Assembly: GCA_038049695.1 (NCBI GenBank)
Contig: CP142452.1
Coordinates: forward strand, 33,034,501 to 33,098,500
DNA from: Cinnamomum chago
Lineage: Eukaryota; Streptophyta; Magnoliopsida; Laurales; Lauraceae
Length of the DNA: 64,000 nt
Direction: 5' to 3'
Shown: piece by piece, positions 1-11,551 of the stretch
How positions within the stretch are numbered: the first letter of the stretch is position 1
Layout: each line of letters starts with the position of its first letter
The notes under the pieces: model-generated
Told to the model about the DNA's origin: nothing
The model's input: only the letters and a program-made list of their open reading frames with translations
The model's database searches: none
Translations under genes and position numbers: made by a program

Positions 1-490
1 AACAAGATTTAATGCTTGAAGTAGCATTGCATGTTTATGGTAGGATGCGGCTTTATATAGCTTCTTGATGTTGAAGAGGTATAGTGACATTTTTTGTGTC
101 AACATTACCATTGAGACTCCTCTATATAAGAGGGTCTGCGAGTTAGGGCTCAAGATAACACATGACACAACTCTCTTCTCTTTTGCTCTATTTTTTTTTC
201 TACCTATCTATTTTGTTGTTGCAAGAAAGTTTGAAATAATAGCCAACTGAGGTTCGAGTTCTTCATCCATTTGAGTGCACGAATGGTGGAGGGATTTGAT
301 CAAGAAGTCGTCGTATCATGGGGCAGATATCCACCAATCTGCTGTACAATTGTGGGGGCGAAATTTGTCTAAAGAAAACATCTTCGTGACATGTTTCAGC
401 TGCAAGCTGTTCAAGTCCCTTCTTTCCTTTCTCTAATTTATTTATCAGATTACTTAATTTATTGACATTCTCAGCATATTACTTTCAACA
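1..490 (+). repeat. Putative 3' part of an LTR (copia-like)
   Basis: The stretch has the layout of an LTR: a TATA-like TATATAAG at 123-130, a CT-rich transcript-start-like region just after it, and an end in ...CAACA near 490. A TGGTA-like remnant of a Met-tRNA primer site follows but is poor. The 5' end lies outside the window and no partner LTR was seen. This is inference from layout only. Confidence 0.28.
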
Positions 491-1140
491 TCAATGGTAG
501 GGTAAGATAGATGTCCTATCAAAGTCCTAGGCTCAAGGTTCAATGGGTAGTAGGACTGTGGGTAAGCATGCTATCCAAGGTAATATCAATTTATATCATG
601 CTCCCCAATCAATGTATATTTCTTGTAATCCATACCCTAGTTATTGGATTTTCCTTTGGGAGACAATGCTACCAAATCAATCTGATGGTATTCCATTAAT
701 CTCGGATGCAATCCATAAGATCATTGTAACCTGATAGTCGAAGGCACCCGAAGATCGTAGGAATACCTCCCGCTTGACTTGACTTGCCTTTGGTGCCCTA
801 ATACGAACACATGGTGAGCAACCTTTATCTTCACGCATCCCATGATATCAAGTTCCAGCTTAATAAACCATTAGATAGGTTTAAGGGTCTTAAACTAGGT
901 CCAAAGGTAGACAATCTGATATTGTTGAACAGGGATTCCATTGTTGACTATGGAACCTCTCATGGTCGACTATGAATACACTACGACAAGTTTCACCTCT
1001 TGCTATGGGATGACCTACGACTAGCTGTCAGGTCCCTGAAGTACATTTTATGTATTTTCATAGCTTTGGAAAAGTTCACTGAAGTACATTCACAGTTAGC
1101 TTTTTGGAACCCCTACAGCCTCTACGACTTTCTTTAAGTT
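491..1140. other. Unassigned non-coding stretch
   Basis: No supported gene, terminal repeat or RNA was seen. Open frames here are short and not conserved-looking. It may be the decayed interior of a flanking LTR element. Confidence 0.4.
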
Positions 1141-2261
1141 CCTAGAACTTAACTAGTCTTGATCCGAATTGATGCGAAACCCCTCCAAAAAACCCCAATC
1201 ACCACCAAACTTCATCCACACCCTAAATACATCATTTCCAATAATTTCCCATCCATAATTGAAGGGGTCTCCATCAATTGTTTTTTTCGATCCACATAAA
1301 AGGTTCCCAAAACCATAGAAAGAACTCCAAGAAAAAGGATTCTATCCATAATCCATCAAAATCAAGCCATTCTCCATCAAAATCATGAAGAAGAGGTATA
1401 GTAGATATTTAATTTGTGTTTTGCACTTGTATAAACTCAAAACTTGTGAATTCATCCGCCATTCATAAACATCATGATCAAGGAATCATGATCATTACTA
1501 AAGTTATTAACATCTAGATTCATATGAAATGAACAACATGCAATGCAATCTACGGATGTCTACTTGGCTTGATCTAGAAATTGGGGAAAGCCCTTTCAAA
1601 TGGCCACGATCCACTCTAAATTCCTAGAAAACTATCATATTCTCCAAATCTAGAGATACTTGATTGAAAGAGAAGAGAGGGATCTAGATAGTGATATATA
1701 CTTGTAGATCTTGGAAAGGAAGGCTGGAAACTTGGAAATCTTGGTGATCTTCAATGGAAATTTTCAAGAAATTGGGGGATTCAGCCCTAGGTCGTGGGGG
1801 AAGGATGGAGAGAGAGAGAGAGAGAGAGGAGAGAAGAGAAGGGAGGAGAGAGAGAGAGGAAATGAAATGAAAGAGGAGGGAAATGCCATTGGAAGCTGTG
1901 CTAGATAGTTATATAAGTTTGAAATATGTGGGGAAATGACCAAAATACCCCTCCATTAAGTGTAGTGTAATGAAGGAACTTAAAGGCTAGTTTTGGAAAA
2001 ACTCCAAGAAAGCCTTATTTCTCCAAAAGGACCCTAGATTCAGCTAAACTGCAACCAATGACCAACCTCCCTCAACTTCTTAAAATTAAAAAACACCCTA
2101 TACTTGTCCAAAATTACAAATAACCCCCTAAACTCCTAAACTAAGCCTAAAACTCCCATAAAAACTTCTAATTAGGCCTTAAGCCCCTCGAACAACCCAC
2201 AAAATCACCGAAAAACATAAAATTAACATAATTAGAGCTAAGAAATGGTTGTGACCTAACA
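1141..2261 (-). repeat. Putative gypsy-like LTR fragment, minus strand
   Basis: Read on the minus strand, an LTR appears to begin at 2261 with TGTTAGGTC, directly after a purine-rich tract (2262-2278, read GAGGTGGGAGGAA) of the sort that primes plus-strand synthesis. The left (3') boundary is not defined; 1141 is only where the character of the sequence changes. A (GA)n run at about 1806-1860 lies within it. Assignment to Ty3/gypsy rests on the LTR/polypurine-tract style alone. Confidence 0.38.
1806..1862 (+). repeat. (GA)n microsatellite
   Basis: Imperfect GA dinucleotide run. The 65-aa open frame across it is low-complexity and not considered a gene. Confidence 0.8.
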
Positions 2262-2278
2262 TTCCTCCCACCTCAAAG

Positions 2279-2420
2279 ACATTTAGTCCCTAAATATATA
2301 AAAAAAAAACTCACTAATAAAAATGCTAAGATCTATACTACTAACACAATAACAAGAGTGACCAACCTTAATTCTACTTACCCGGGGGTTAGGGCCTTAC
2401 ATCCCTTCCCCCTAAAGGAC
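2279..2420 (-). repeat. Second LTR start plus polypurine tract, minus strand
   Basis: On the minus strand a polypurine tract (2402-2417, read CTTTAGGGGGAAGGGA) is followed at 2401 by an LTR start reading TGTAAGGCCC. Only about 120 bp of LTR remain before the sequence runs into the polypurine region of the neighbouring element at 2262-2280. The two junctions are similar in structure, suggesting two related elements nested or joined by deletion. Confidence 0.42.
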
Positions 2421-2536
2421 ACCTGGTCCTCCAAATGTAAACTGATTCTACCAAGAGAGAGGAAGACATACCAGCACCATCTCTCAGTACTTACTAGAGT
2501 GATCATGCTAACTTGACCTAATTGGGGTGTTGCGGT

Positions 2537-2560
2537 GGGGGGGGGGGGGGGGGGGGGGGG
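2537..2560 (+). repeat. Poly-G tract (24 nt)
   Basis: An uninterrupted run of 24 G. Similar runs occur at 18238-18266 and 34724-34751. Exact length may be uncertain because long homopolymers are hard to sequence. Confidence 0.75.
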
Positions 2561-3639
2561 ACGGTTTCTAGCCCGCTCGGATGGGTGATCAAGTGGGCCT
2601 AATTAAATCACGATAGGATCGACCATTTTAGGATTATATCTCTTTATTGCTCCATTATTCAGATATGTAGCCAATTATAAACATTAAAGTCAAGCGTTTT
2701 ACACTCAATTTTGTCCTCTTTCTTTCAATCTTGACTTGGTGGAATATGCTTTATCATTTGAGAAGACTATGCCTTATTAAATTGACCATTGTTTAGAAAA
2801 ATGATTTTTCTTTTGTAGCCCATTTCAAATTTTATTTAATTTACCGTTTAGAGATAACTTTTATTCACGAAGAACTTTTTTAATTTCTATTTTTTTACTT
2901 TAAGGTCTAATTGTTTACTAAATTTTTTGGTTTTTCCCTCAAAGTGGGGTTTTTCTTTAATTGTAAACTATAAACTTCTAAATGAATTTAGATTTACCAA
3001 GAAAAAAATGATTTTCTACATATCGGAGAATTTACTTTTTATGCTTTCTATTTTATTTAAAAAAATTGATGTTATTTAGAAGAATGGTTATTTCTTAGTT
3101 GATTTTGGATTTTAGTAAGACAATTCCTTTTTATTCTTATAGAAAGTCTTTTATTTTTAAGGTCAAGTTCTTTTCTAGAAGTGAGATTTTGACTTACTAA
3201 AAGGAATTTGCTTTGTATGAAGCAGGGTTTTTCTTTAATTAGTTATAAACTATAAAAATTGAAATTTAATAATTAAACTAAATTTATGAAGGAAAGTATC
3301 ATATTTTAAATTTCTAATGATTATATATATTATGATAAATTATATTGCCGATACTAAGCATGAGAATGTTTTGCTAATTATATATATTAGATTTGGGCAT
3401 TTTGCACTCAATTGTAATCACTTTCATTCAAATTATACACATTCTCAAGTTTTGAATCCACTATCCTTCACTTTTTCAAACTCACTCCACCATTGAGCCA
3501 TCTAAAAATTTTGTTTTAAAACTTGATAGAAAATATACAAATTAGTTATAAATGGGCAAAACTTGAATCTAATCCAAGTTGAATAACAATATGCAAATGT
3601 AAACCACTACAAGGTCATTTACAATAAGTGACCTCTCTT
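2561..3639. other. AT-rich stretch without recognised features
   Basis: Strongly AT-rich, many short T-runs, no ORF of note and no terminal repeats seen. Confidence 0.5.
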
Positions 3640-3780
3640 TTTTTTCTTTAAAAGTAATTTGTATTGAAGAGAAAAAAAAAAAAGATAGATAAATGGGCTC
3701 AAGGAGCCCCCATTGCTAATACTATAGCAGATGAATCAAAAAAAGGAAGCAAGATTTATCTACAGATCAGTTTGGTTTAG
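3640..3780 (-). repeat. Possible LINE 3' end fragment
   Basis: On the minus strand the segment ends in an A-rich tail (3640-3648) preceded by a TTCAATACAAATTAC-type stretch. This resembles the 3' ends of the better supported minus-strand LINEs at 29.1 and 51.8 kb. No coding part is preserved. Confidence 0.28.
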
Positions 3781-4086
3781 GCCATCAGGAATTCTAAAAA
3801 ATATAAAAGTAGACCTAAGCGGGTAAGTGCAGAATTATTTTGAGATTTTCTTCAAGGAGAATAAGAGAGCATCTTGTAGTAGAAGTTGAATTTTGTTGAG
3901 TGGGATCTTGTGTGCCTCAAAAGTGGCTTCATTCATTGTTGACACCAAAAATGACACTTTGCCTCTTCAACATCAAGAAGCCACCTGAAGCTGCATCCTA
4001 CTACAAACGGGCAATGCTACTTCAAGCATCAGATCTTGTCAAGAATCAAACAGAAACTGCAAGATCCTTCAAGACAGCCAAAAGAA

Positions 4087-4750
4087 GAGTTCACATGAAG
4101 TTTTAGGTCATTCCGACATCATTTGGCCTTACTTCACTCCTCCGGCAGCCAAATAGGCGCTCCTGGCGGCGGCGGCGTCGAAGACATCAAAACTTCGATA
4201 AAAGCCTACAGATGGTTTCAAAATACCTCCAAAAGCCTCCACGTCAAATTTCAGGTCATTCCGACAAAGTTGGACCCGACTTTGATGCTCCGAAAGAGAA
4301 TCAAGGCCCTCGGCGGCGAGAACCACCGGGACCATTATTCATCAAACGGAGCACATGGACGGCTTCAATATGCTTGAAAAGGGCTACGCATCAAATTTCA
4401 GGTCATTCCGACAACGTTTGACCCGACTTTGACGCTTTGAAAGAAAATCAAGGCTACCGGCGGTGGAGCACTCCGGAAACATGACATCCAAATTGGAGCT
4501 AATGGATCATCTCAAAATTACTCCAATAGGCTCCTTGTCAAATTTCAAGTCAATCGGACATCGGTTGACCGCACATCAAAGCACGACATCTTCCTCGCGG
4601 CGAAATCAAGCCTAGTAGCGATGGGACCCCAAACGGCTCCAAAACTCAAACAAAAGCCATGGTTGGTCCTATCTGCTGCACAGGAGGCTCCACGTCAAAT
4701 TTCAGGTCATTTCGACATCGTTTGACCTAGTTTCGACTCTTGACAAAAAT
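4087..4750 (+). repeat. Degenerate ~150-bp tandem repeat, 5 units
   Basis: The motif TCAAATTTCAGGTCATTCCG and its variants recurs at about 4087, 4237, 4382, 4530 and 4689, each followed by ACATCGTTTGACC-like sequence. The period is about 145-160 bp and the units differ substantially, so the array is old. Short ORFs on both strands here are by-products of the repeat. Confidence 0.7.
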
Positions 4751-5658
4751 CGGCAACTTTGCGCGGCAAAGTCTTCGGCTTTTCCAAAAAAAATAGGAAA
4801 CTTCGTGCTCTGATTTACACGACTTCTCGTCGGGTTTTCTTCAGGAGAAACAAGCCAAAATGAGGAAAATGTCAAGAAAAATACAAGAGAAAAAAAGAAA
4901 CAAAAAGCTCGAAAAAGGGCCGACAAAGCAGCGACCAAAGGGGAGAAATTCCCCCATGGTCGCCGGCGACCCTGGAAATCTGAGTCGCTGGATTTCCTAT
5001 GGAAGGCCCTTTTTCCGATTCTTTTCGCGTTTCTGGAGTCCTAACCCCTGTGATTTCCTGAAAATCTGATTTTCGACGCTCGGAAACGACTGATTTTCGT
5101 CGACATCTCGGATCTGCCGTCAAAAGCATGAAATCGTCATCGATCTCTCCAAGATCTCCAACCGGCCGACCAAGAAAGTATGCTTTCTGTCTGACCGATC
5201 GAGAAATTGACAAGCAGATGTCACCGGCCCGCTGGTATCAACCAATGTCTGAAGTTGCATGATCATCCGACATCGATCAACATGAAGATCCATCGTCGAT
5301 CATCACAAGAAGAATTGCAAAAGACGCGCCACGGTTCGCGACTCTTCAAATCCCCGGCGACCACTTAATGTTGTTAATTGACCCAACTAAATGCAGTCAT
5401 TAACTCATTATTTTGGACGGCCGAATCAGATTCAAGGAAATGAGAGTTACAAGTCAAAGCTATCATGGCATTAAAGTTATGAAACTCCTCTCATCATTGG
5501 AGATTAAAAGCGATTAAAAGCCCATCATTCTCCATCGGCCAATCAGATTCAAGGAAAAAGGAGTTACAAAATCAAGAAATAAAAACTTGTGACTCCTCCC
5601 ATCATGAAGCATTAAAGCCATCAATGTTCATAAACCCTCTGAATGGCTACCAAAGGCC

Positions 5659-5668
5659 TATAAATAGG
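5659..5668 (+). promoter_or_regulatory. TATA box of LTR-like block
   Basis: CTATAAATAG fits a plant TATA box well and is followed after about 30 bp by a leader-like sequence. Confidence 0.45.
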
Positions 5669-6133
5669 AGACCATTCCAAGAAGAACGGATCCGGAAATC
5701 GATCAAGAAATCCATCCAGAAAAATCGGAGAGAATTAGCCAGGAAGATCTGAAGAAACTCTGCTGCAACAAACACCAAAAGGTGATTGAAGTCCCTTGGG
5801 GGGCACTCCCCCCCAAGGCAAAACCGTCTCTTCTCCTATTCAACATGGCTCTTCAGCCCGTCTCTTCGTTTTTTATTAGGTATAGGATCTTCCCTTGGTC
5901 CTTATCCTCTAAAAAACTGAAGTCCAAGTCAAGCCAAAGAATCAAAGCATCAAGCGTTATCATCTGAAGGACGATGGCGAAGTCCATACATGACTTGCGA
6001 CCGTCGATCTGAACTAGTCCCCGCAATCTCCTGAGAAGTCAGATCCCTTGTCTTACTTTTCTGTTGTATTTTGTATTTTCTTTAAGAGAAAAAAAAAATC
6101 ACAACTCTTGTATTTCATTTTGATAAGATTTGT

Positions 6134-6232
6134 AAATCGCCTTTCACGGCACAAAATCGCCTCCTAGGGCAAAAAAAATCGCCTTTCACTGCAAAATCGC
6201 CTTTTACGGCACAAATCGCCTTTCATGGCATC
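6134..6232 (+). repeat. ~20-bp tandem repeat (AATCGCC...GGCA)
   Basis: Five imperfect copies of an AATCGCCTTTCACGGCACA-like unit, separated by short A-runs. The position at the end of the LTR-like block suggests the R/U5 part of an LTR. Confidence 0.75.
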
Positions 6233-6474
6233 CAAAAAAAAAAATCCTTGTCTCTTTTCTTAAATATATGTGCAATGGAAAGTTAGAAAAAATGTTGATT
6301 TCCTTTCTACTTGCGAAGGTGAATCTCCGGATCACCATTTCTAAATTTCAAGTAGAATAGAAAATCTGGCATACCCGTACAAAAATGTTAGATGCCCTTT
6401 TTTCTCCCCCTTTCTTCCCTCCATTCGGATCCTCTCGGTGACCCCGGGGACGGATGGGGGAGGAGAGGAAGGAA

Positions 6475-7205
6475 AATCAGGTCCATCATTCCTAGCCTTC
6501 CACTGGGCATGGATTATGTAGATGAAGATTGCCACCATGTACCTGGTACCTACAGTGTCATTTCCTTTAAAGAGAGACCGCCAAATTGATGAAGCAGAGA
6601 GAATGAAGGGATGCTAAAGACTTAAAGATTTGAACAACCAAAGTCAGAGTGATTTGGCTTGCTCGCAGGAGAAAAAAAGATGAGTTGCTAAGTCTTCCTC
6701 TTGGCAGCAGATGTTACATCTGGAGGTTAAGAAAACCCCAGGCGCTTCAAGTGGATTTCAGTTGGAGTTTTTTTATGCATCAAATGTCACCCAAAGCAGC
6801 TAATTTTGTGGAGGGAGATATACCATTCTAGATCATACTAGGCCAATCCAGTTTGCAAACTCTAGACTTGATGATAATTCAAGCTGCTTTCAAAGAGAGA
6901 TGCCCATTTGGAGACTCTCTCTAGCTTAGAGTGTCTCTTTCTGATGGGTTTAGAGAGAGGTTAGATGTAGCTAATGAGAACTGGTTCTGAACTTCTAAGG
7001 GCATATTAGGAGGGATGGACCATGAGTCTGATTGGAAAAGAGACGATAGGCGTTAATCCACTGGAAATTGCAGGTGTGGGAATCTAGATGAAAATGGTTT
7101 GTCTTTGCCCCAGGAATCATGCCAGATGTTGATTTCATGGCCGATCCCAAAGATCCTGGTGCTGCCTCGGTGAATGTAGGAAGCTAGGCTATGAATTCTC
7201 TTTTA
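6475..7205 (-). pseudogene. LINE ORF2 3'-part remnant
   Basis: The stretch is clearly related, at DNA level and in the same order, to the zf-RVT/C-terminal part of the LINE at 29.1-34.9 kb. Matching blocks are around 6480-6535 with 29395-29475, 6690-6760 with 29630-29690, and 7095-7190 with 30040-30120. On the minus strand the short ORF 6341-6538 still reads a FIYIIHAQWKARN stretch like the FISILHLLWKARN of the full-length element. It is broken by frameshifts and stops at the insertion site of the LTR element starting at 7214. Confidence 0.65.
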
Positions 7206-7213
7206 AATACAAC

Positions 7214-9077
7214 TGAAAGTCCTGGGATCCGAACCCTAGAGCGGGGGGTGAGTAGGGTGAGCTTCAATTATGACCAATTTTAACCAATTTTAACTTCTTT
7301 AAGTTAAACTAGTCACAAGTGGTGATTAAGCAAATAAATGCGGAAGCTTACAAAAACAATCACCACAAAGCAAGCACCATCACACAAGGATTTATAGTGG
7401 TTCGGCCTCAATGCCTACATCCACTACCGGCTTATGATCCAACATCCCACCGGATTTCCACTATTTATGCTTTTCAATAGGCTAAGCAATAACCTTTACA
7501 ATGATGTTTTTCAAGGCTTAACATCAACCTATACATTATGCTTTTCTTAGGCTAAGCAATAACCTCTTCAACCAAAGGTTGGTTATCTCTCTAATAAGTG
7601 TCTAAAATACACTTGATGGAGATTCAATTAAGCTCATTACAATGCCCCTTAATTAGGCGGATATGGAAGTGAAAAACTAACTCACACAAACACTTAATGA
7701 ATGCAAAGATGTATGCTCATGATGTGTGTGTGTGTGTGATGTCCTCAATCATTTTGAAAATGAAGGCTCATAAATGTATGCCTAAGGCTTTTGAAAGTTT
7801 TAGCTCATAAAAACATTTATGATTGAGGAGAAATGCAAATCACATGTTAAAGATAACTTGTAAAAGATATACATTTGTATCCTAAACAAGTTGTGAAATT
7901 CTAAGCACAAAACATGTGATGCATAGGGATGTCAATCAAATCAACAATGTAGCTCATAAGCCAAAAAAATAGATTTGATTGAAATTAGGGGACAAATCAT
8001 ATGTAATTATAAAATCAACTTAAAAATGATATTCCTATCAATGCAAAGCAAGTTGTGAAACTTTAAAACAAAACTACATATGATTTGTAAAGATGTTGAA
8101 TCCAAAACATAAGATATATTTGAAAGAAATTTTCTTATAATGGAAAACAACAACCAAAGATTCAACCAAGTATAGGAATCATGTTACATATAATTTCAAA
8201 GATTCTTTCATTAACATGATCTACTTAGATTTACCAATTAAAGTACTACTTGGATTGAATCAATGGTGATGCATCCAAAACAATAAATCAATTCAAAACA
8301 TAAACATGTGAAGGACACAACAAAACATAGTTTATCATGCTACAAAACATTTACCAATAATAAAGCAAAGCATGACAACATATGATTAAGGAAAGTAAAG
8401 CTTACTTGGAGAGATTTAACTTCATTAATCAAAGTTTTAGCGTTCCTAATGATCCCCTTCATCCCTTAGTTCATTCCCCTTTTATTTGCCTCAAAACCTC
8501 TCAAGGAAGGTCTAAAAATCCTCAACCTTTGGCAAAGGAATGAACTAGTATTTATACCCAAAAAGTGGGTTTCTGCAACTCCCCGGTCGACCTGCCATAC
8601 CCCCGGTCGACCTGGCCTTCAACGGTAATAAAACTGACCATTTGAAAAGAGCTCAACGGCTCTTTACCCGATCGACCCGCAGTGGGCTCGGTCGACCGGG
8701 CCTGGGGCCAAAAATTCCCTAAAAATCATGTTTTCAAAGAATTTCTAGAGGGGAACTTAAGGGCCATTAAATCAAGCTTTGAGAACATGTTTTAAATCAT
8801 TCTAAGGGTTTTAAAACATGAAACATAAAAAGCCTCAAAAGATTTGAAACTATTAAAACCAAAGGCTTGCTTGATTTCTAAAACTTCTTTTCAAAAACAA
8901 ATGCATCCAAGTTTAAAACCAAAGCATGCATAACTCAAAGATTCTCCAAGTCTAAAAACCAATGCATGTATAAAAATAAGATTTCAAGATTTTCTAAATC
9001 AATGCATATGTGTGTAAATCAAATGATGCTAGAATGATAATGCATCCATCAAATTGCAATCTACAAAATTCGTAACA
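7214..9077 (-). repeat. 3' LTR (1864 bp) of the element at 7.2-15.4 kb
   Basis: Minus-strand LTR beginning TGTTACG (at 9077) and ending ACTTTCA (at 7214), i.e. TG...CA. It is nearly identical to 13725-15366, and homologous to 52545-54326, 58417-60292 and the plus-strand fragment 58001-58416. It holds a (TG)n at about 7724-7738, a GCTAAGCAATAACC short tandem motif around 7480-7565, and the promoter-like block at 8548-8702. Confidence 0.9.
8548..8702 (-). promoter_or_regulatory. LTR promoter block: TATA box with GGTCGACC and AACGG motifs upstream
   Basis: On the minus strand a TATA box (GGTATAAATAC, 8548-8558) is preceded by four GGTCGACC-type palindromes (near 8585, 8605, 8668 and 8686; the third reads GATCGACC) and two AACGG/CCGTT motifs (8621-8625 and 8654-8658). 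The same order recurs in the other LTRs at 15051-15203, 53755-53960 and 59599-59785. This looks like the U3 enhancer plus core promoter. AACGG is the core of MYB-bound plant M-phase (MSA) elements, but that function is an inference. Confidence 0.55.
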
Positions 9078-9093
9078 ATCTCCCCCTTTGCAA
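9078..9093 (-). other. Polypurine tract
   Basis: Read on the minus strand as GCAAAGGGGGAGAT, immediately before the 3' LTR start TGTTA. The identical tract lies at 60293-60306 in the sister copy. Confidence 0.75.
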
Positions 9094-9947
9094 TTTGATG
9101 GCAACTCACTCACCACTGAATATTACACACTAAGTCTTCAGCTCCCCCTAAGCTGGACAAGTCTTGAAATCTTCTTAGATGCTTCTTCTCTTAGCTTGGG
9201 CTCTTGGTTCCTTTCTTCATTCTTCTTGATGCTTGGAACTTGATCATTCTTCAATCTTTCTTTCTTTAGCCACGCATCTTCTTTAGCTCCCAAGCTTTCT
9301 TTCTTCTATTAGCTCTCCCCCTTTGACCATGCCTCCCTCTCCCTTTGGCAAGGTATATATTCTCTCCCCCTGTAGAAGATCATACAAAATCTCCCCTTAG
9401 GAAGTTTGGACATTCTCTTCACCCTTTTGAGAACTTGAATGCTCTCTCCCCCTTTGCCATTAAATTACAAAGGTACCTACACACATGAAACAAGGAAAAT
9501 ACCTTTTAGTAGCACCTGTTAACAAAAGAAATCGAAAATGAAATACATAACATGTTATCATGTGTGGAATTAATCTATAAGGGTTCAAAGTCAATCCAAG
9601 GGTGAATTTGATCAAAACTAATACTTCCTGAAGGTTTACACTCCCTCTCAATCCATTCTCTCCTTTTGTCAAACTTTGACAAAGATATAACTATTTGGTT
9701 CAAGAAGAAGATGGTTTTACCAATTGAGGGTCAACTTCAAGAGAAGGATTAGATTCGTTTAACTATAAAGCTCAATATGATCAAATTACCAAAAGAGAGC
9801 AAGGTCAAGGAGAAAAGCAATCATAGATACCAATTTGAAAAACAAAAGATACCAATTGAGATTCAAAGATAAGTTTATTAAAACAATCACTCTAAAATGG
9901 ATTTAAAAATATAACTATTAGGAAAAATCCAAATTAGAGCTATCCAT

Positions 9948-11551
9948 TAGGGATGGCAATTTTGCCCCGCCCCGCCCCGCTCCGGCTTGCCCGCCCCGCC
10001 CCGCACGGGTTTTCCCCGCCCCGATCCTTAGGTGGGGCGGGGATGGGGAATAAAACCATGCCCCGAAGGCGGGGCGGGGCGGGGATGGGTTTGCCCTTTT
10101 CCCCGCCCCGCCCCGCCCCGTGCCCCGCCCCGTTACCCCGCCCCGTGCCCCGCCCCGTTACCCCGCCCCGTTGCCCCGCCCCATGCCCCGCCCCATTGAT
10201 TAATAATCCTCTTAAATATATATTTTAGATTTTTTTTATAATAAATAAACATATTTATATGTAAATGTATAGATTGATTTTATGTTGTTATTAAGGGTTA
10301 AGTAGATTGATTGAAGACTTTTTTTAAAGTTAAACATATAATTAATTGAACCCTATACATTATAAAAGCATATAATATGATCACATTCCTTCTAATTCAA
10401 ATTTAATGAAATTAAAGTTGTTAAAAAATCTATCTAAACTTATTTGACTTTAATCATATATAATGTTAAATTGTGACATGATAAATCATATTAAATAAAA
10501 CGAATATAATAGAATGATAGATCATGCTTTAAGCTTATTATAATATAGATGATTAGAGATAGCAAGGTAAATTATAATCGGTATGATTCTAATCATACTA
10601 ATAACAATATAAATTATACTAATTTGATATAATATTACAAAATATATCATGCTATACGCTTATAATAACTTATATGATTAGAAATGGCAAGGTAAATTAT
10701 AGTTAGTAACTTAATATGATTCTAATTATACTAACAACACTATAAATTATACTAATTTTAATTATATGTAATCAACCTTAGTATGATTAGAATCATTGTA
10801 CTAATGATTTAACATTGCAAGTTAAGTGTCACATAAATAAGTAATTATTTACCTAAGCTAATATGATCCACATGCTTGGAAAGTTAAAGCGGCTGAGGTT
10901 GTTTGACACTACAATAACCATATCCACATATTGATAGGTCATTTCTCTTATCTTTGTTTTGAGGGTTTTTTTTTTTTTTTTTGAGTGATTTGCAACTTGC
11001 AAATAAATTGCAAACCCACGATTACCTCTTTATTAGTGAGTGGAGTTCAACACCAGAAATGAAGTGAAACCATGTATTGATGGAGATCATGATATTTTAG
11101 AGATAGATTGTCTTTTTTATAAAGAATGTCTCAAAGCATATATGATATTTTCAAGTGTATAAATATGTATGTGTGTATATATATGTATATGTATGTGTGT
11201 ATATATATACATATACATATACATATATATGTATATGTGTGTAACAATCTTGAATATATGAATATATTTTAAATAAGGTAAAGCATTACAAGGAATGAAG
11301 TTTGGTCTAGTGGTAAGACAAATTTCTAGTTACCTTCCCACCCAAGTTCGAATCCCATCTCTTGCATTTAAAATTTTTATAGTGGCGGGGCGGGGCGGGG
11401 CGGGGAACCCGTGGGTGTGGCGGGGCGGGGACGGGGCACAAAATTGTGCCCCGAAGGCGGGGCGGGGCGGGGTCTGGGCGGGGTAAAAAAGGGGCGGGGC
11501 GGGGACGGGGCACCCCAATTCCGTCCCCGCCCCGCCCCGTTGCCATCCCTA
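9948..11551. mobile_element. Non-autonomous hAT transposon (1604 bp)
   Basis: Terminal inverted repeats TAGGGATGGCAA...TTGCCATCCCTA are flanked by a perfect 8-bp target duplication CTATCCAT (9940-9947 and 11552-11559), the hAT signature. The sister LTR element carries the uninterrupted site at 61200-61207. Both ends have GC-rich arrays of CCCCGCC/GGGGCGG (9960-10200 and 11383-11540), while the core is very AT-rich with a TATATG-rich microsatellite (about 11150-11240). No transposase ORF is present; proline/glycine-rich ORFs at the ends come from the GC arrays. Confidence 0.93.
11299..11372 (+). repeat. tRNA-like (SINE-type) sequence inside the hAT element
   Basis: An A-box-like TGGTCTAGTGGTAAGA (11302-11317) is followed about 30 bp later by a B-box-like AGTTCGAATCC (11345-11355), as in internal pol III promoters. 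No complete tRNA cloverleaf is evident. It is probably a SINE fragment captured by the transposon, or a chance tRNA-derived sequence. Confidence 0.45.

Larger units (their letters stand above)
3880..6250 (+). repeat. LTR-like block with TATA box and internal tandem repeats
   Basis: A moderately GC-rich block with LTR-like organisation. It holds five degenerate tandem units (4087-4750), then a TATA box (CTATAAATAG at 5659-5668), then a leader-like region ending in five copies of an AATCGCC-based repeat (6134-6232). No primer-binding site or partner LTR was found and the ends are undefined. A solo or truncated LTR of a gypsy-type element is the likeliest reading; the orientation rests on the TATA box. 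Confidence 0.38.

Noticed and set aside
9953..10228. Proline/arginine-rich ORF and similar glycine-rich ORFs at 11295-11653
   Set aside because: Products of the CCCCGCC arrays at the ends of the hAT element.
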